Source: Alphaproteobacteria bacterium
GTDB lineage: Bacteria > Pseudomonadota > Alphaproteobacteria > Reyranellales > Reyranellaceae
Direction of reading: 5' to 3'
Length of the DNA: 64,000 bases
Assembly: GCA_017307275.1 (NCBI GenBank)
Contig: JAFKFK010000024.1
Span: 1-64,000, forward strand
Part shown: positions 27,469-35,312 of the stretch, in pieces
How positions within the stretch are numbered: position 1 is the first letter of the stretch
How the letters are laid out: the number at the start of each line of letters is the position of its first letter
Notes under the pieces: model-generated
Seen by the model: only the letters and a program-made list of their open reading frames with translations
The model's database searches: none
Told to the model about the DNA's origin: nothing
Position numbers and translations under genes: made by a program

Positions 27469-28554
27469 CTATAGGGCCTCGCGGACCTCTATCGAGCTGA
27501 TCCGATACTCGCAGGTTCCGAGCGCGGTTGCGCACCTGGTCAGCAGTCGCGCATCGACCTCATAGGCATCGGTCGCAAGATGGATTCTCTGATTACCCGT
27601 CCGCGCCTCGACGATGATCTCGCGCGAGATGAAACGATCCTTGCTCGGATGCAGCATCACGAAGCCGACGGAGCCACGCTCGACAACGCATTCTATCTCG
27701 ACGGTGACCGTGGCACTGGCCGGAGACGGCCCGAGCGGCGTCCGCCAGGCGTAGTTCCACATCGGGCCCGGGGCAGATAGCAGCCCTGGCGGTGCCTGAA
27801 CCCGCCGACGCTTGATCGGCGTATCGTCTCCCCTGCCGAGCACCCGCGAGTCCATCCAGACATAGGCGTCCGATTCGAACCGGCGCTCCATGATCGTTTC
27901 CAGACGCCACGGACGCAGCCGCTCCTTCAACTTCTCGACGTCGTACCACTCGGCCCAGGGTGTCCGATCGCCGTCGGTGACCTGCCCCCAAACGCCGAAC
28001 GGTGGCGAGCCCTCGCGCACCCAGCGTTCGTGCGGATAGGTGAGCTCGATCCAGCGGCCACCGGGCTTGAGCCGCCGAAGGATCGCGTGGCTTTCCTCGC
28101 GCGCCTCGTCGAAGGGCATGTGGTGGATCGAGCCGATGGCCCAAACGGCGTCGAAATCCTGCGGCAATCGATCGAACGCCGCCAGGCCGTCGATATGCAG
28201 CGTTTCGATCTTCAGGCCGCGATGACGGGCGACGCGCTGGATCACCTCGAGATTCGACGGCACGATATCGCAGCAGGTCATGATGGCGCCCTGCGACGCC
28301 AGATGCATGGCATCGAAGCCCAGGCCGGAACCGATCTCGACCACGCGCTGGCCGCGCAGCAGCTCGCCATAGAGTTGCCAGTACCATCCGCGTAGCGGGC
28401 GAGCCGCCTCGAACTCCTTACTCCACGAGCGCAGCAGTTCGGCGTCGGCCTCCTGCAGGAGTTCGTCCGAGAATTGGCGAGGGTGCTGGTCAGAGCCTCC
28501 CGGCACCTCGCGCCACTTCTCAGCCATCGTGTTCACGAGATTGTCGAAAGACAT
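27469..28554 (-). CDS. SAM-dependent methyltransferase (class I) with C-terminal beta domain
   Basis: 361 residues. Residues ~65-230 are a Rossmann methyltransferase: VVEIGSGLGFDAMHLASQG binds SAM (73-79), CDIVPSNLEVIQ is the acidic loop, FDAVWAIGSIHHMPF is motif IV and LKPGGRWIEL motif VI. Residues ~265-361 are a separate beta-rich domain (ATVTVEIECVVERGSVGFVML, IVEARTGNQRIHLATDAYEV) seen in some methyltransferases of surface-glycan loci. Start chosen at ATG 28554, just before conserved sequence; a longer frame to 28659 would start inside the duplicated repeat and has hairpin-rich DNA. The gene is bracketed by ~105-bp direct repeats, so it is probably a late insertion. Confidence 0.75.
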   Translation of the reverse strand: MSFDNLVNTMAEKWREVPGGSDQHPRQFSDELLQEADAELLRSWSKEFEAARPLRGWYWQLYGELLRGQRVVEIGSGLGFDAMHLASQGAIMTCCDIVPSNLEVIQRVARHRGLKIETLHIDGLAAFDRLPQDFDAVWAIGSIHHMPFDEAREESHAILRRLKPGGRWIELTYPHERWVREGSPPFGVWGQVTDGDRTPWAEWYDVEKLKERLRPWRLETIMERRFESDAYVWMDSRVLGRGDDTPIKRRRVQAPPGLLSAPGPMWNYAWRTPLGPSPASATVTVEIECVVERGSVGFVMLHPSKDRFISREIIVEARTGNQRIHLATDAYEVDARLLTRCATALGTCEYRISSIEVREAL

Positions 28555-28656
28555 ACCGACCTGTCTACCCGGTTCAGGTCGACAAGTCACCCGCGCGATC
28601 CAGCCGACCTCATCCTGCGGATGAGGGGAGTTTTTCATCCTGAACTCAACCTCTGC

Positions 28657-28760
28657 CATCTCGCGCGAAGGTTACTCCGCACGAGACGACAAGAGTTGGC
28701 GCTCGCCCCTACTTCACCATGGCCAGCGCGGCGACCCTGATGCGGCCGCTGCGGCGGGCC
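28657..28760 (+). repeat. direct repeat copy B, the genuine DUF2252 3' end
   Basis: Partner of 27334-27448. The last ~60 bp are the true C-terminal codons of the DUF2252 gene (ARRSGRIRVAALAMVK-stop); the first part is the imperfect inverted repeat CTCGCGCGAAG...CTCCGCACGAG just downstream of that gene. Confidence 0.75.
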
Positions 28761-30181
28761 TTGTCGAGCGCGTCGTGGTCCTGATCGGTCTGCTTTGAAT
28801 AGGCCAGCGCGAACTTGCCGATCGCCTCGTCGAGAGCGGCGCTGTTGCCGCAGTAGCCCGCGATCATCGCCGGATCGCCCGACTTGGCATGCGCCAGGGC
28901 CAGCGCCCAGCCGCACAGGCCGCAATATTCGGCGAAGCCGTCGAGGTCCTGGTCCTCGCTTTCGTTGAACTTGATGCTGCCCTTCATGTCCGCGAGCTGG
29001 CGCACGTAGAAGTGGCCGTGGTCGGCGATCTCGCCCCAGCCGAGGAAGATGTCGGGCGAGCCCTGGGTCAGGCGCTGGCCGAGGACGACGCGGCGGCCCT
29101 GATTGTCGAAGCGGAGCTTGTGGTCGACATAGGGTTCGAGCACCGAGTTCTGCGCCTGCTTGACCTGCAGGAACAGCGGATCGTCGTTGTCGATGCCGCG
29201 CAGCAGCACGATCCAGCAGCCCGTGCCGACGCTGCCGACACCCACGACCTTGCGGGCCGAATCGACGATGCGGTAGCGCGACAGCAGGATACGCCGGTCG
29301 GTCGGCAGCGACTCGATGTAGGAGCGCAACATCAGGTCGAGCGCGGTATTCATCGGGATTCCCGTCTCGGTATGGGTCTCGCGCACGATCAGCGGCACTT
29401 CCTCGATGATGCGGTGTTCGCCATCCACCTCCTCGGTGAGCTTCTCCAAAACGGCGACGTGGCCTTTGGTCCGCGCCTTGTCCATCACCTTCTCGGCGTT
29501 GCGCCGCGCCTTGGGCGACAGCGTGTCGAGCACGGCGCGTTCGTCGATGCGGTCGTACCAGACTTCGAGGAAACCCATCTCGGCGTAGCGCTGCATACGT
29601 TTGCGATAGGCGCGCACGATCGCCTGTGCCGCCTCCTCCGCTTCCACCTTGTCGCCGCCCATGAAGCGGACGGAAACGGCCGCGCTCGCCGCCAGCCGCT
29701 TCAGGTCCCATTCCCAGGGGCCCGGATGAATTTCGTCGAAATCGTTGATCGCGAAGATCAGGTTGCGTTCGGCCGAAGCGAAGACGCCGAAGTTGGAGAC
29801 GTGCATGTCGCCGCAGGCGCCGACGCCCATGCCGGTCACCGGCGTGGTCGACAGGTCGGACGCCATCACCGCCGCCGAGCCGCGCAGGAAGGCGAAGGGC
29901 GATGCCAGCATGCGGGCAAAGCGCACCGGCACCAGCTTCTGGGCGCGCGTGAGGTTCTGCTGTTCCAGAATGGCGATCGGATCGGGGCGGTCCGGCGATT
30001 TCTCGTACTGAGCCTGTGCCTTGCGCGATACCTTGTCTCGCAAGGCCTTGCCGGCCGCCATGCGCTCGGCCGTCGTGGGCCGCGCTGCGGTGAAGCTCTC
30101 CAGCAGGTTCTCACTGTCGATGGCATCGTTCATGCGCTCGAACGTGCGATCGATGTTCTCCTTGATCGAAACAACCGTCAT
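28709..30181 (-). CDS. DUF2252 family protein
   Basis: 490 residues of the DUF2252 family, which has a kinase-like (aminoglycoside-phosphotransferase-like) fold. Family blocks seen: RMLASPFAFLRGSAAVMASDL, CGDMHVSNFGVFASAERNLIFAINDFDE with the HxxN and DFD elements of the phosphotransferase active site, PWEWDLKRLAASA, and VGVGSVGTGCWIVLL. Substrate unknown. ATG 30181 overlaps the TGA of the upstream MFS gene (ATGA), so the two are translationally coupled. The 3' end has been duplicated next to the methyltransferase gene. Confidence 0.85.
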   Translation of the reverse strand: MTVVSIKENIDRTFERMNDAIDSENLLESFTAARPTTAERMAAGKALRDKVSRKAQAQYEKSPDRPDPIAILEQQNLTRAQKLVPVRFARMLASPFAFLRGSAAVMASDLSTTPVTGMGVGACGDMHVSNFGVFASAERNLIFAINDFDEIHPGPWEWDLKRLAASAAVSVRFMGGDKVEAEEAAQAIVRAYRKRMQRYAEMGFLEVWYDRIDERAVLDTLSPKARRNAEKVMDKARTKGHVAVLEKLTEEVDGEHRIIEEVPLIVRETHTETGIPMNTALDLMLRSYIESLPTDRRILLSRYRIVDSARKVVGVGSVGTGCWIVLLRGIDNDDPLFLQVKQAQNSVLEPYVDHKLRFDNQGRRVVLGQRLTQGSPDIFLGWGEIADHGHFYVRQLADMKGSIKFNESEDQDLDGFAEYCGLCGWALALAHAKSGDPAMIAGYCGNSAALDEAIGKFALAYSKQTDQDHDALDKARRSGRIRVAALAMVK

Positions 30182-31575
30182 GGGCCCTCCGCCCGCGTCA
30201 ATAGAATACCCGCAGCAGTTGCAGCAAGGGCCAGGCCAATAAAGCAGCCCGGCACCCAGAAAGCAGCCGCCGTGACATCGGCTATCGTAAGCCCGCCCGA
30301 CAGGCCGGCAAGGTTGGCGATCAGCCCGGCAAGTGCCGCTCCCAGCGCGCCGCCGGCCTGCTGGACCGTGGCGACCGAAGACGCCGCGACGGTCTCCTCG
30401 CCCTTGCGGGCGCCGCTCATCACACGCTGTGCAGTGAAGGCCCAGGTCGAGCCGATGCCGATGCCCAGCAGAACTATCGGCCCGATCGACAGCGCGAAGG
30501 GTTTCAGCGGGAGCAGCCCGGCCAGGCCGAACAGCCCCACCGCCATCGAAAGCGGCCCCAGCACCAGCAGGCGGTCGACCCAGCGCGGCGGAGCGCCGGC
30601 CACGATCAGCGACGCGCCTGTCCAGCCGAGCGAGCCGCCCGCCACCATGTACCCTGCCACCAGCGGATCGAGCCCGTGGAGCACCTGCAGGAAGGTCGGC
30701 ACGTAGATCTGCAACGGGCTGAACGCCGCCGAGATCAGCAGCACCAGCCAGAGGCCGATGCCCGTCATGGTGCGCGGCGAGAAAGCGTCGCTCGGCAGCA
30801 GCGGCGTGGGCGCGCGGCGGTCGAGGCGCAGCGTCAGCACCAGCCCGGCAATCGACGCCACGACGAGCACCGCCTTGACCCATGCCACGGGCGATGCGGC
30901 CGCTATCGACATCGCAAGGATCGCCGTGCTGATCAGCGCCACCCGCAGCCCCGGCACGCGCGGGCGGGCGCCATGGCCGGTGAGCGTGCGCGGCAGGGCG
31001 CGCAGCGCCAGCACGGCCAGCACGGCGGCGAGCGCGGTCACGGCATAGAACGAGCCGCGCCAGTGGCCGTAGGTCGCGAAGACGCCGCCCAGCAGCGGCC
31101 CCACCAGGATCGACAGGCTCCAGGCGCCGGACAGAAGGGTGATCGCGCGCGTCCAGACAATCTCGGGAAAGGTGGCGCGCACCAGCACATAGGCCATCGC
31201 CGACAGCAGGCCGCCGCCGAAGCCCTGCACGAAACGGCCGGCGACGACCTGCACCATCGACGGCGCGAGGGCACAAAGCAGGGCGCCGATCCCGAACAGC
31301 AGCGCGCCCATCGCGAAGGCGCGGCGCGCGCCGATTGCGGCGTTGATGTAACCGGTGCAGCACGCCGCGACGATCGACGAGGCGAGGAAGCCGGTGTTCG
31401 GCAGGCTCATCAGCGACGCGCCGCCGACCTCCTCGACGATGCTGGGCAGCACCGTCGCCAGCATCAGCACGTTCATCGAATGCAGCAGCACGCCGCCGAC
31501 GAGGACCGCGAGCGCCGGAAACCAGGCGGGCTTCAACAACGCGGCCCAACCGACTTGCTGCGCGTGCGTGGACAT
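30178..31575 (-). CDS. MFS transporter (drug:H+ antiporter-like)
   Basis: 465 residues with about 12-14 hydrophobic helices. VVAGRFVQGFGGGLLSAMAYVLV is the motif A/C region typical of multidrug antiporters, with WTRAITLLSGAWSLSILVGPLLGG as motif C (antiporter signature). It should export a small organic compound at the inner membrane. ATG 31575 lies ~7 bp after AAGGGGAG-like sequence and fits the usual short cytosolic N-tail. It is divergent from an Fe-S-type HTH regulator, with an inverted repeat in between, so it is probably regulated by that protein. It couples to DUF2252 downstream. Confidence 0.85.
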   Translation of the reverse strand: MSTHAQQVGWAALLKPAWFPALAVLVGGVLLHSMNVLMLATVLPSIVEEVGGASLMSLPNTGFLASSIVAACCTGYINAAIGARRAFAMGALLFGIGALLCALAPSMVQVVAGRFVQGFGGGLLSAMAYVLVRATFPEIVWTRAITLLSGAWSLSILVGPLLGGVFATYGHWRGSFYAVTALAAVLAVLALRALPRTLTGHGARPRVPGLRVALISTAILAMSIAAASPVAWVKAVLVVASIAGLVLTLRLDRRAPTPLLPSDAFSPRTMTGIGLWLVLLISAAFSPLQIYVPTFLQVLHGLDPLVAGYMVAGGSLGWTGASLIVAGAPPRWVDRLLVLGPLSMAVGLFGLAGLLPLKPFALSIGPIVLLGIGIGSTWAFTAQRVMSGARKGEETVAASSVATVQQAGGALGAALAGLIANLAGLSGGLTIADVTAAAFWVPGCFIGLALAATAAGILLTRAEGP

Positions 31576-31640
31576 GGTGGCGGCCGCTCCCCTTCCCGGC
31601 GAGATCGCGATTGCCGGCGGCGGCACCATAGCTTATTTTC

Positions 31641-31656
31641 GAAAGTGGTTACTTTC
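31641..31656. promoter_or_regulatory. operator-like inverted repeat in the MFS/regulator divergent gap
   Basis: GAAAGT-GGTT-ACTTTC is a perfect 6-bp inverted repeat in an AT-rich patch 66 bp upstream of the MFS start. The position fits a repressor site for the divergent regulator. Confidence 0.5.
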
Positions 31657-31670
31657 TAAATTTTCTATCG

Positions 31671-31715
31671 CCGGCAGCGGAGCGTCGGATAGCCCGGCAG
31701 CGGAGCGTCAGATAG
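31671..31715 (+). repeat. tandem 22-bp direct repeat before the HTH regulator
   Basis: Two near-identical units beginning CCGGCAGCGGAGCGTC (31671-31692 and 31694-31715, one mismatch and one extra base) end two bases before ATG 31718, covering the place of a ribosome binding site. Confidence 0.7.
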
Positions 31716-31717
31716 CA

Positions 31718-32347
31718 ATGGCGACAGCGAGCGACGACAGGATCCTCTTCCAGATCAAGACGCGCGGCCCGCAGACGGCCGCCGATATCGGCACGCACCT
31801 CGGCATGACGCCGACCGGCGCCCGCCAGCATCTCGTCCGGCTGCAGGCGGACGGGCTCGTCGAAGGCGAGGAACAGCGCCGGAAGCGCGGACGGCCGACA
31901 CGGCTCTGGCGATTGACCGATCATGGACACGGACGCTTTCCCGACCGCCATTCCGATCTCACGCTCGAATTCCTGCGCTCGACCCAGGCGGTCTTCGGCA
32001 AGGCGGGCCTGGAAAAGCTCGTCCGGCACCGCGAGGACGATTCCCTCGCGCGCTATCGCAGGCTCGTCCCGCACCGCCTGCCCCTGCGTGCCAAGCTCAG
32101 GGCCCTCGCCGATGCGCGCAGCCAGGAAGGCTACATGGCGCGTGTGATTGCCGAGCGCGACGGCAGCTTCCTGCTGGTCGAGGATCACTGCCCGATCTGC
32201 GCCGCGGCCGCGACCTGCCAGGCGCTCTGCCGGTCGGAGCTGGCAATCTTCCAGAAAATCCTCGGCGATGGCATCATGGTCCAACGGATCGACCACCTCC
32301 TCGCCGGTGCCCGGCGATGCGCCTATCGGGTCCAGCGATCTGCCTGA
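31718..32347 (+). CDS. HTH transcriptional regulator with Fe-S-type cysteine cluster (SufR/COG2345-like)
   Basis: 209 residues. A winged helix-turn-helix spans ~5-65 (TAADIGTHLGMTPTGARQHL, RRKRGRPTRLWRLT with the GRP wing). The C-terminal half holds DHCPICAAAATCQALCRSEL with cysteines at ~158, 161, 167 and 171, plus one near 200; similar clusters bind [2Fe-2S] or [4Fe-4S] in SufR-type repressors. It probably senses redox or Fe-S status and controls the divergent MFS-DUF2252 operon. Its start lies in a tandem repeat, so the exact initiation codon is less certain. Confidence 0.75.
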   Translation: MATASDDRILFQIKTRGPQTAADIGTHLGMTPTGARQHLVRLQADGLVEGEEQRRKRGRPTRLWRLTDHGHGRFPDRHSDLTLEFLRSTQAVFGKAGLEKLVRHREDDSLARYRRLVPHRLPLRAKLRALADARSQEGYMARVIAERDGSFLLVEDHCPICAAAATCQALCRSELAIFQKILGDGIMVQRIDHLLAGARRCAYRVQRSA

Positions 32348-32413
32348 GCGAGCCCGGACATTAGGGTCCGAAAACCGCCAGCGTCCTGCGTGCCTGCGTG
32401 AGAGATTACCGTC

Positions 32414-33478
32414 ATGGAACTGCTCGACCGCAAGACCTACTACCGCGCCTTCCAGAGCCACGACGCCCGCTTCGACGGGCGCGTCTTCGTGGGCGTCACC
32501 TCCACCGGCATCTATTGCCGCCCGATCTGCCCGGCCCGTGCACCGAAGTTCGAGAACTGCCGCTTCTTCGCGTCGGCCGCCGCCGCGCAGGAAGCAGGCT
32601 TCCGTCCCTGCCTGCGCTGCCGGCCGGAGATCGCGCCCGACCTCGCCTTCTGGCGTGGTACCGCCAACACGGTGAGCCGCGCGCTGGCGCTGATCGCCGA
32701 CGGCGCGCTGGACGACGACGAAGCGGGCGTCGAGGCCCTGGCCGACCGGCTGGGCGTCGGCGGACGCCAGCTGCGCCGCCTCTTCCAGCGCCATCTCGGC
32801 GCCTCGCCGGTGGCCGTGGCGCAGACGCGCCGCGTGCTGTTCGCCAAGCAGCTCATCCACGACACGCGCCTCCCGATGGCGGAGGTGGCGCTGGCGTCGG
32901 GCTTCGGCAGCGTGCGCCGCTTCAACGAAACCTTCCGCAGCCTGTTCGGCCGGCCGCCGAGTGCGCTCCGTCGCAAGACCGGCGCCGACACCTCGGCGCG
33001 CGATGGCGTCACCCTACGGCTGGCCTATCGTCCGCCCTACGACTGGCCCGGCATGCTGGCCGCACTGGCCGCCCGCGCTGCGCCCAACACCGAATGGATC
33101 GAAAGCGGCGTCTGGCATCGCTCCATCGAACTCGATGGCAGGAAAGGCACCGTGGCCGTCGCCCACATGCCAGAGCGCAATTCGGTGATGGTGACGATCC
33201 GCTTCCCCGAAGTGAAGGCGCTGCCTGCCATCGTGGCCAGGGTGCGCCGCGTGTTCGACCTCGGCGCCGACATCGCCACCATCGGCAGCCACCTCGCCCG
33301 CGATCCCAAGCTGGCGCCGCTGATCGCCAAGCGGCCCGGCCTGCGCGCGCCCGGTGACTGGGAGCGCAACTGGGACCGCGACATGCCGGTTGCCGCGACC
33401 GACGACAGATCACCTCAGGCCTGGCGTCCGTGGAACGCCTATGCCGTTCAGCATCTCAGGATGGCCAATCATGGTTGA
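32414..33478 (+). CDS. Ada/AlkA-like protein lacking the HhH-GPD glycosylase core
   Basis: 354 residues. An N-terminal Ada methyl-phosphotriester domain has its four zinc cysteines (C35, C39, C66, C69 in GIYCRPICP and RPCLRCRPE), an AraC-type HTH follows (~85-185, GVEALADRLGVGGRQLRRLFQ), then the AlkA N-terminal domain (~200-320). In normal AlkA the HhH-GPD glycosylase domain comes next. Here sequence runs from GLRAPGDWE directly into RSPQAWRPWNAYAVQHLR, the last residues of AlkA. About 120 codons are therefore gone without loss of frame. The protein can sense methyl phosphotriesters and activate genes but should not excise 3-methyladenine. ogt overlaps its last 8 bases. Confidence 0.8.
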   Translation: MELLDRKTYYRAFQSHDARFDGRVFVGVTSTGIYCRPICPARAPKFENCRFFASAAAAQEAGFRPCLRCRPEIAPDLAFWRGTANTVSRALALIADGALDDDEAGVEALADRLGVGGRQLRRLFQRHLGASPVAVAQTRRVLFAKQLIHDTRLPMAEVALASGFGSVRRFNETFRSLFGRPPSALRRKTGADTSARDGVTLRLAYRPPYDWPGMLAALAARAAPNTEWIESGVWHRSIELDGRKGTVAVAHMPERNSVMVTIRFPEVKALPAIVARVRRVFDLGADIATIGSHLARDPKLAPLIAKRPGLRAPGDWERNWDRDMPVAATDDRSPQAWRPWNAYAVQHLRMANHG

Positions 33479-33989
33479 ACCGCTCGAACTCCTCGTCGAC
33501 CGTCTCGCGACGCCGATCGGCGAACTGCTGATCGTGGCCGACCGCCAGGGCCGGCTACGCACCATCGACTGGACCGATCACGAAGCCCGCATGCGCCTCC
33601 TGCTCGACCGCTACTACGGCAAGGGCCGCTACACGTTCGAGCCGGCGCGCGATCCCGGCGGGCTGACGACGGCGATGCGCGCGTATTTCAAGGGCGACAT
33701 CGACGTGATCGACAAGCTGCCGGTGGAAACCACGGGCACGGAGTTCCAACGCAGCGTCTGGCGTTCGCTCCGCAAGATCCGGCGCGGCAAGACCATTAGC
33801 TACGCCGAACTCGCGAACCGCATCGGCAAGCCGCGCGCCGTCCGCGCTGCGGGACTGGCCAATGGCCAGAACCCGATCAGCATCGTCGTGCCCTGCCATC
33901 GCGTGATCGGCTCCAACGGCACCCTCACCGGCTACGGTGGCGGCCTGCCGCGCAAGAAGTGGCTATTGGAGCACGAAGGCGCGCTCTAG
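33471..33989 (+). CDS. ogt: methylated-DNA--protein-cysteine methyltransferase
   Basis: 172 residues, normal Ogt/AGT length. The active site IVVPCHRVIGSNG places the methyl acceptor at C142; FQRSVWRSLRKIRRGKTISYAELANRIGKPRAVRAAG is the HTH that flips the damaged base. It repairs O6-methylguanine irreversibly, in the cytoplasm. ATG 33471 overlaps the last codons of the AlkA-like gene, which probably activates this pair as an adaptive response to alkylation. The stop overlaps the stop of the convergent lipoprotein gene. Confidence 0.92.
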   Translation: MVEPLELLVDRLATPIGELLIVADRQGRLRTIDWTDHEARMRLLLDRYYGKGRYTFEPARDPGGLTTAMRAYFKGDIDVIDKLPVETTGTEFQRSVWRSLRKIRRGKTISYAELANRIGKPRAVRAAGLANGQNPISIVVPCHRVIGSNGTLTGYGGGLPRKKWLLEHEGAL

Positions 33990-34312
33990 CCGCTCGCGGC
34001 CGGCACGCATTCGAACAGCGTGCTCTTCCACGTCCGGTGGAACGACGTGTAGAGGATCGGCCGCAAGGCGTGAGCGACCTTGCCGCGGCCGCTGCAATAC
34101 TCGTTGGCCAGAGCGACGCCGTTGTCCTGCACGCTCACATTGGTGATCGTCACCGTGTCGGCCTTGCCGACGATGCGATGTTCGTGCGCACCATGGCCAA
34201 CGACATCGTAGTGTCCGCTACCGGCTGCGACGCGTCGATACTCGTCGTTCGTCGCAGTCGAGCATCCGCCGATGGTGAGCGCGAGAAGGACAATCGTCGA
34301 AGCTCGCGGCAT
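33986..34312 (-). CDS. small lipoprotein, function unknown
   Basis: 108 residues with a lipoprotein signal peptide: MPRASTIVLLALTIGGCSTA, lipobox IGGC at residue 17. The mature part has two more cysteines (EYCSGRGK and LFECVPA) that could form a disulphide. It is convergent with ogt and shares the stop triplet region (33986-33989). No family recognised. ATG 34312 has only a weak ribosome binding site, but the signal peptide supports it. Confidence 0.6.
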   Translation of the reverse strand: MPRASTIVLLALTIGGCSTATNDEYRRVAAGSGHYDVVGHGAHEHRIVGKADTVTITNVSVQDNGVALANEYCSGRGKVAHALRPILYTSFHRTWKSTLFECVPAASG

Positions 34313-34397
34313 GCAGCATCATATTCCGTAATTGCTTGCGACTCCAGCAACCTTGACGCCACCTCATACGCTCGCCACGGTCAACGAGGAGGGTGGC

Positions 34398-34751
34398 ATG
34401 AAAAAGTTATTTTATAGCGTGGCATTGCTCTCGCTCGGCGCCTGCAGCGGCACGGTTCCGGTGTCCGGCGAAACCGCCGACGGCGAGAGGTTCAACGGAA
34501 CCTTCAGTACACCGGGCGATGGCAGAGGCGGCGGTGCGTTGTCGCTGCGCGGCGACAAGGGCGTCGCCTGCGACGGACGCTGGCAGCTCGACGAAGACCG
34601 CGCCGGCGCCGTCTTCATCACCTGCGACGATGGCCGCACGGGGACTGCCGAACTGTCGACAAACGAAACGCCCGGCACGATGCGGGGCATGCTGGGAGGC
34701 AAGCTCTTCAAGGGCACCTTCGACGATCCGACGCTCGCCGCGGGTAAATGA
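34398..34751 (+). CDS. small lipoprotein, function unknown
   Basis: 117 residues. MKKLFYSVALLSLGACSGT is a lipoprotein signal with C17 in the lipobox (LGAC). The mature part is Gly-rich and acidic with ETADGERFNGTF and GMLGGKLFKGTF, two related strand motifs that hint at an internal repeat. AGGAGGG precedes ATG 34398. The stop overlaps the start of the next gene (ATGA). Confidence 0.65.
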   Translation: MKKLFYSVALLSLGACSGTVPVSGETADGERFNGTFSTPGDGRGGGALSLRGDKGVACDGRWQLDEDRAGAVFITCDDGRTGTAELSTNETPGTMRGMLGGKLFKGTFDDPTLAAGK

Positions 34752-35122
34752 TGCCGCTGACGTTCACGATCGATCACGACAAGCGTTTCGTTCATGCCAC
34801 GGCCGCGGGCCGGGTCGTCCTCAAGGACGTCGAGGACTATTTCGACGTGCTGATGGTGCAGGACGCCATGCCCTACCCCAAACTGGTCGACGCCACGCAC
34901 GCCCAGTTCGAGGCGACCGACGACGACATCATGACCCTCGGCGCGCGGGTCAGTGCCTACGCGGCCGTCGATCCGCGCGGGCCGATCTGCCTGGTCGCCG
35001 TGACGCCCGACGCGATCGACATTCTGCGCCGCTTCTCCAATCTCGGCGGCGCCAGCCGGCCCTCCAAGATCGTCGCCACCGTCGACGAAGGCCTGCAATG
35101 GCTGTCCGAGCAGGCTAAGTAA
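34748..35122 (+). CDS. STAS/SpoIIAA-like protein (copy 1)
   Basis: 124 residues with the alternating strand-helix pattern of STAS-like domains: LTFTIDHDKRFVHATAAGRVVLKDVEDYFDVLMVQDAMPYPKLVDATHA, then IMTLGARVSAY, ICLVAV and a C-terminal helix DEGLQWL. No phosphorylatable Ser in a canonical DxS motif is evident. Translationally coupled to the upstream lipoprotein. A clear paralogue is found at 37009, the other side of the binding-protein gene. Function unknown. Confidence 0.55.
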   Translation: MMPLTFTIDHDKRFVHATAAGRVVLKDVEDYFDVLMVQDAMPYPKLVDATHAQFEATDDDIMTLGARVSAYAAVDPRGPICLVAVTPDAIDILRRFSNLGGASRPSKIVATVDEGLQWLSEQAK

Positions 35123-35167
35123 CGCCACGGGCCACCTTGTGCTGAGGGAGGCACGCCCTTCCCCTTT

Positions 35168-35242
35168 GTCATCCTGAGCGCAGCGAAGGATCTCATGCCC
35201 GTGGCAACTGGCGATGAGGTCCTTCGCTACGCTCAGGACGAC
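35168..35242. repeat. dispersed palindromic element (copy 1)
   Basis: GTCATCCTGAGCG at the left end is mirrored by CGCTCAGGACGAC at the right end, with GCGAAGGATCTCAT / ATGAGGTCCTTCGC inside, forming a long imperfect hairpin. A second copy with the same arms and a different centre lies at 46406-46493. Confidence 0.75.
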
Positions 35243-35252
35243 AGATAGATTT

Positions 35253-35290
35253 CCTCACCCTAAGGACGTGCGTGGCTCCTCAGGGTGAGG
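35253..35290. terminator. hairpin between convergent genes
   Basis: CCTCACCCT (35253-35261) pairs with AGGGTGAGG (35282-35290) around a 20-base loop, just before the 3' end of the binding-protein gene. Confidence 0.4.
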
Positions 35291-35312
35291 ACGGTAAGCC
35301 TCACTTCATCCA

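Noticed and set aside
28555..28659. 35-residue N-terminal extension of the methyltransferase
   Set aside because: It starts inside the duplicated repeat, contains a CTCATCC/GGATGAG hairpin and lacks family similarity, so ATG 28554 was preferred.
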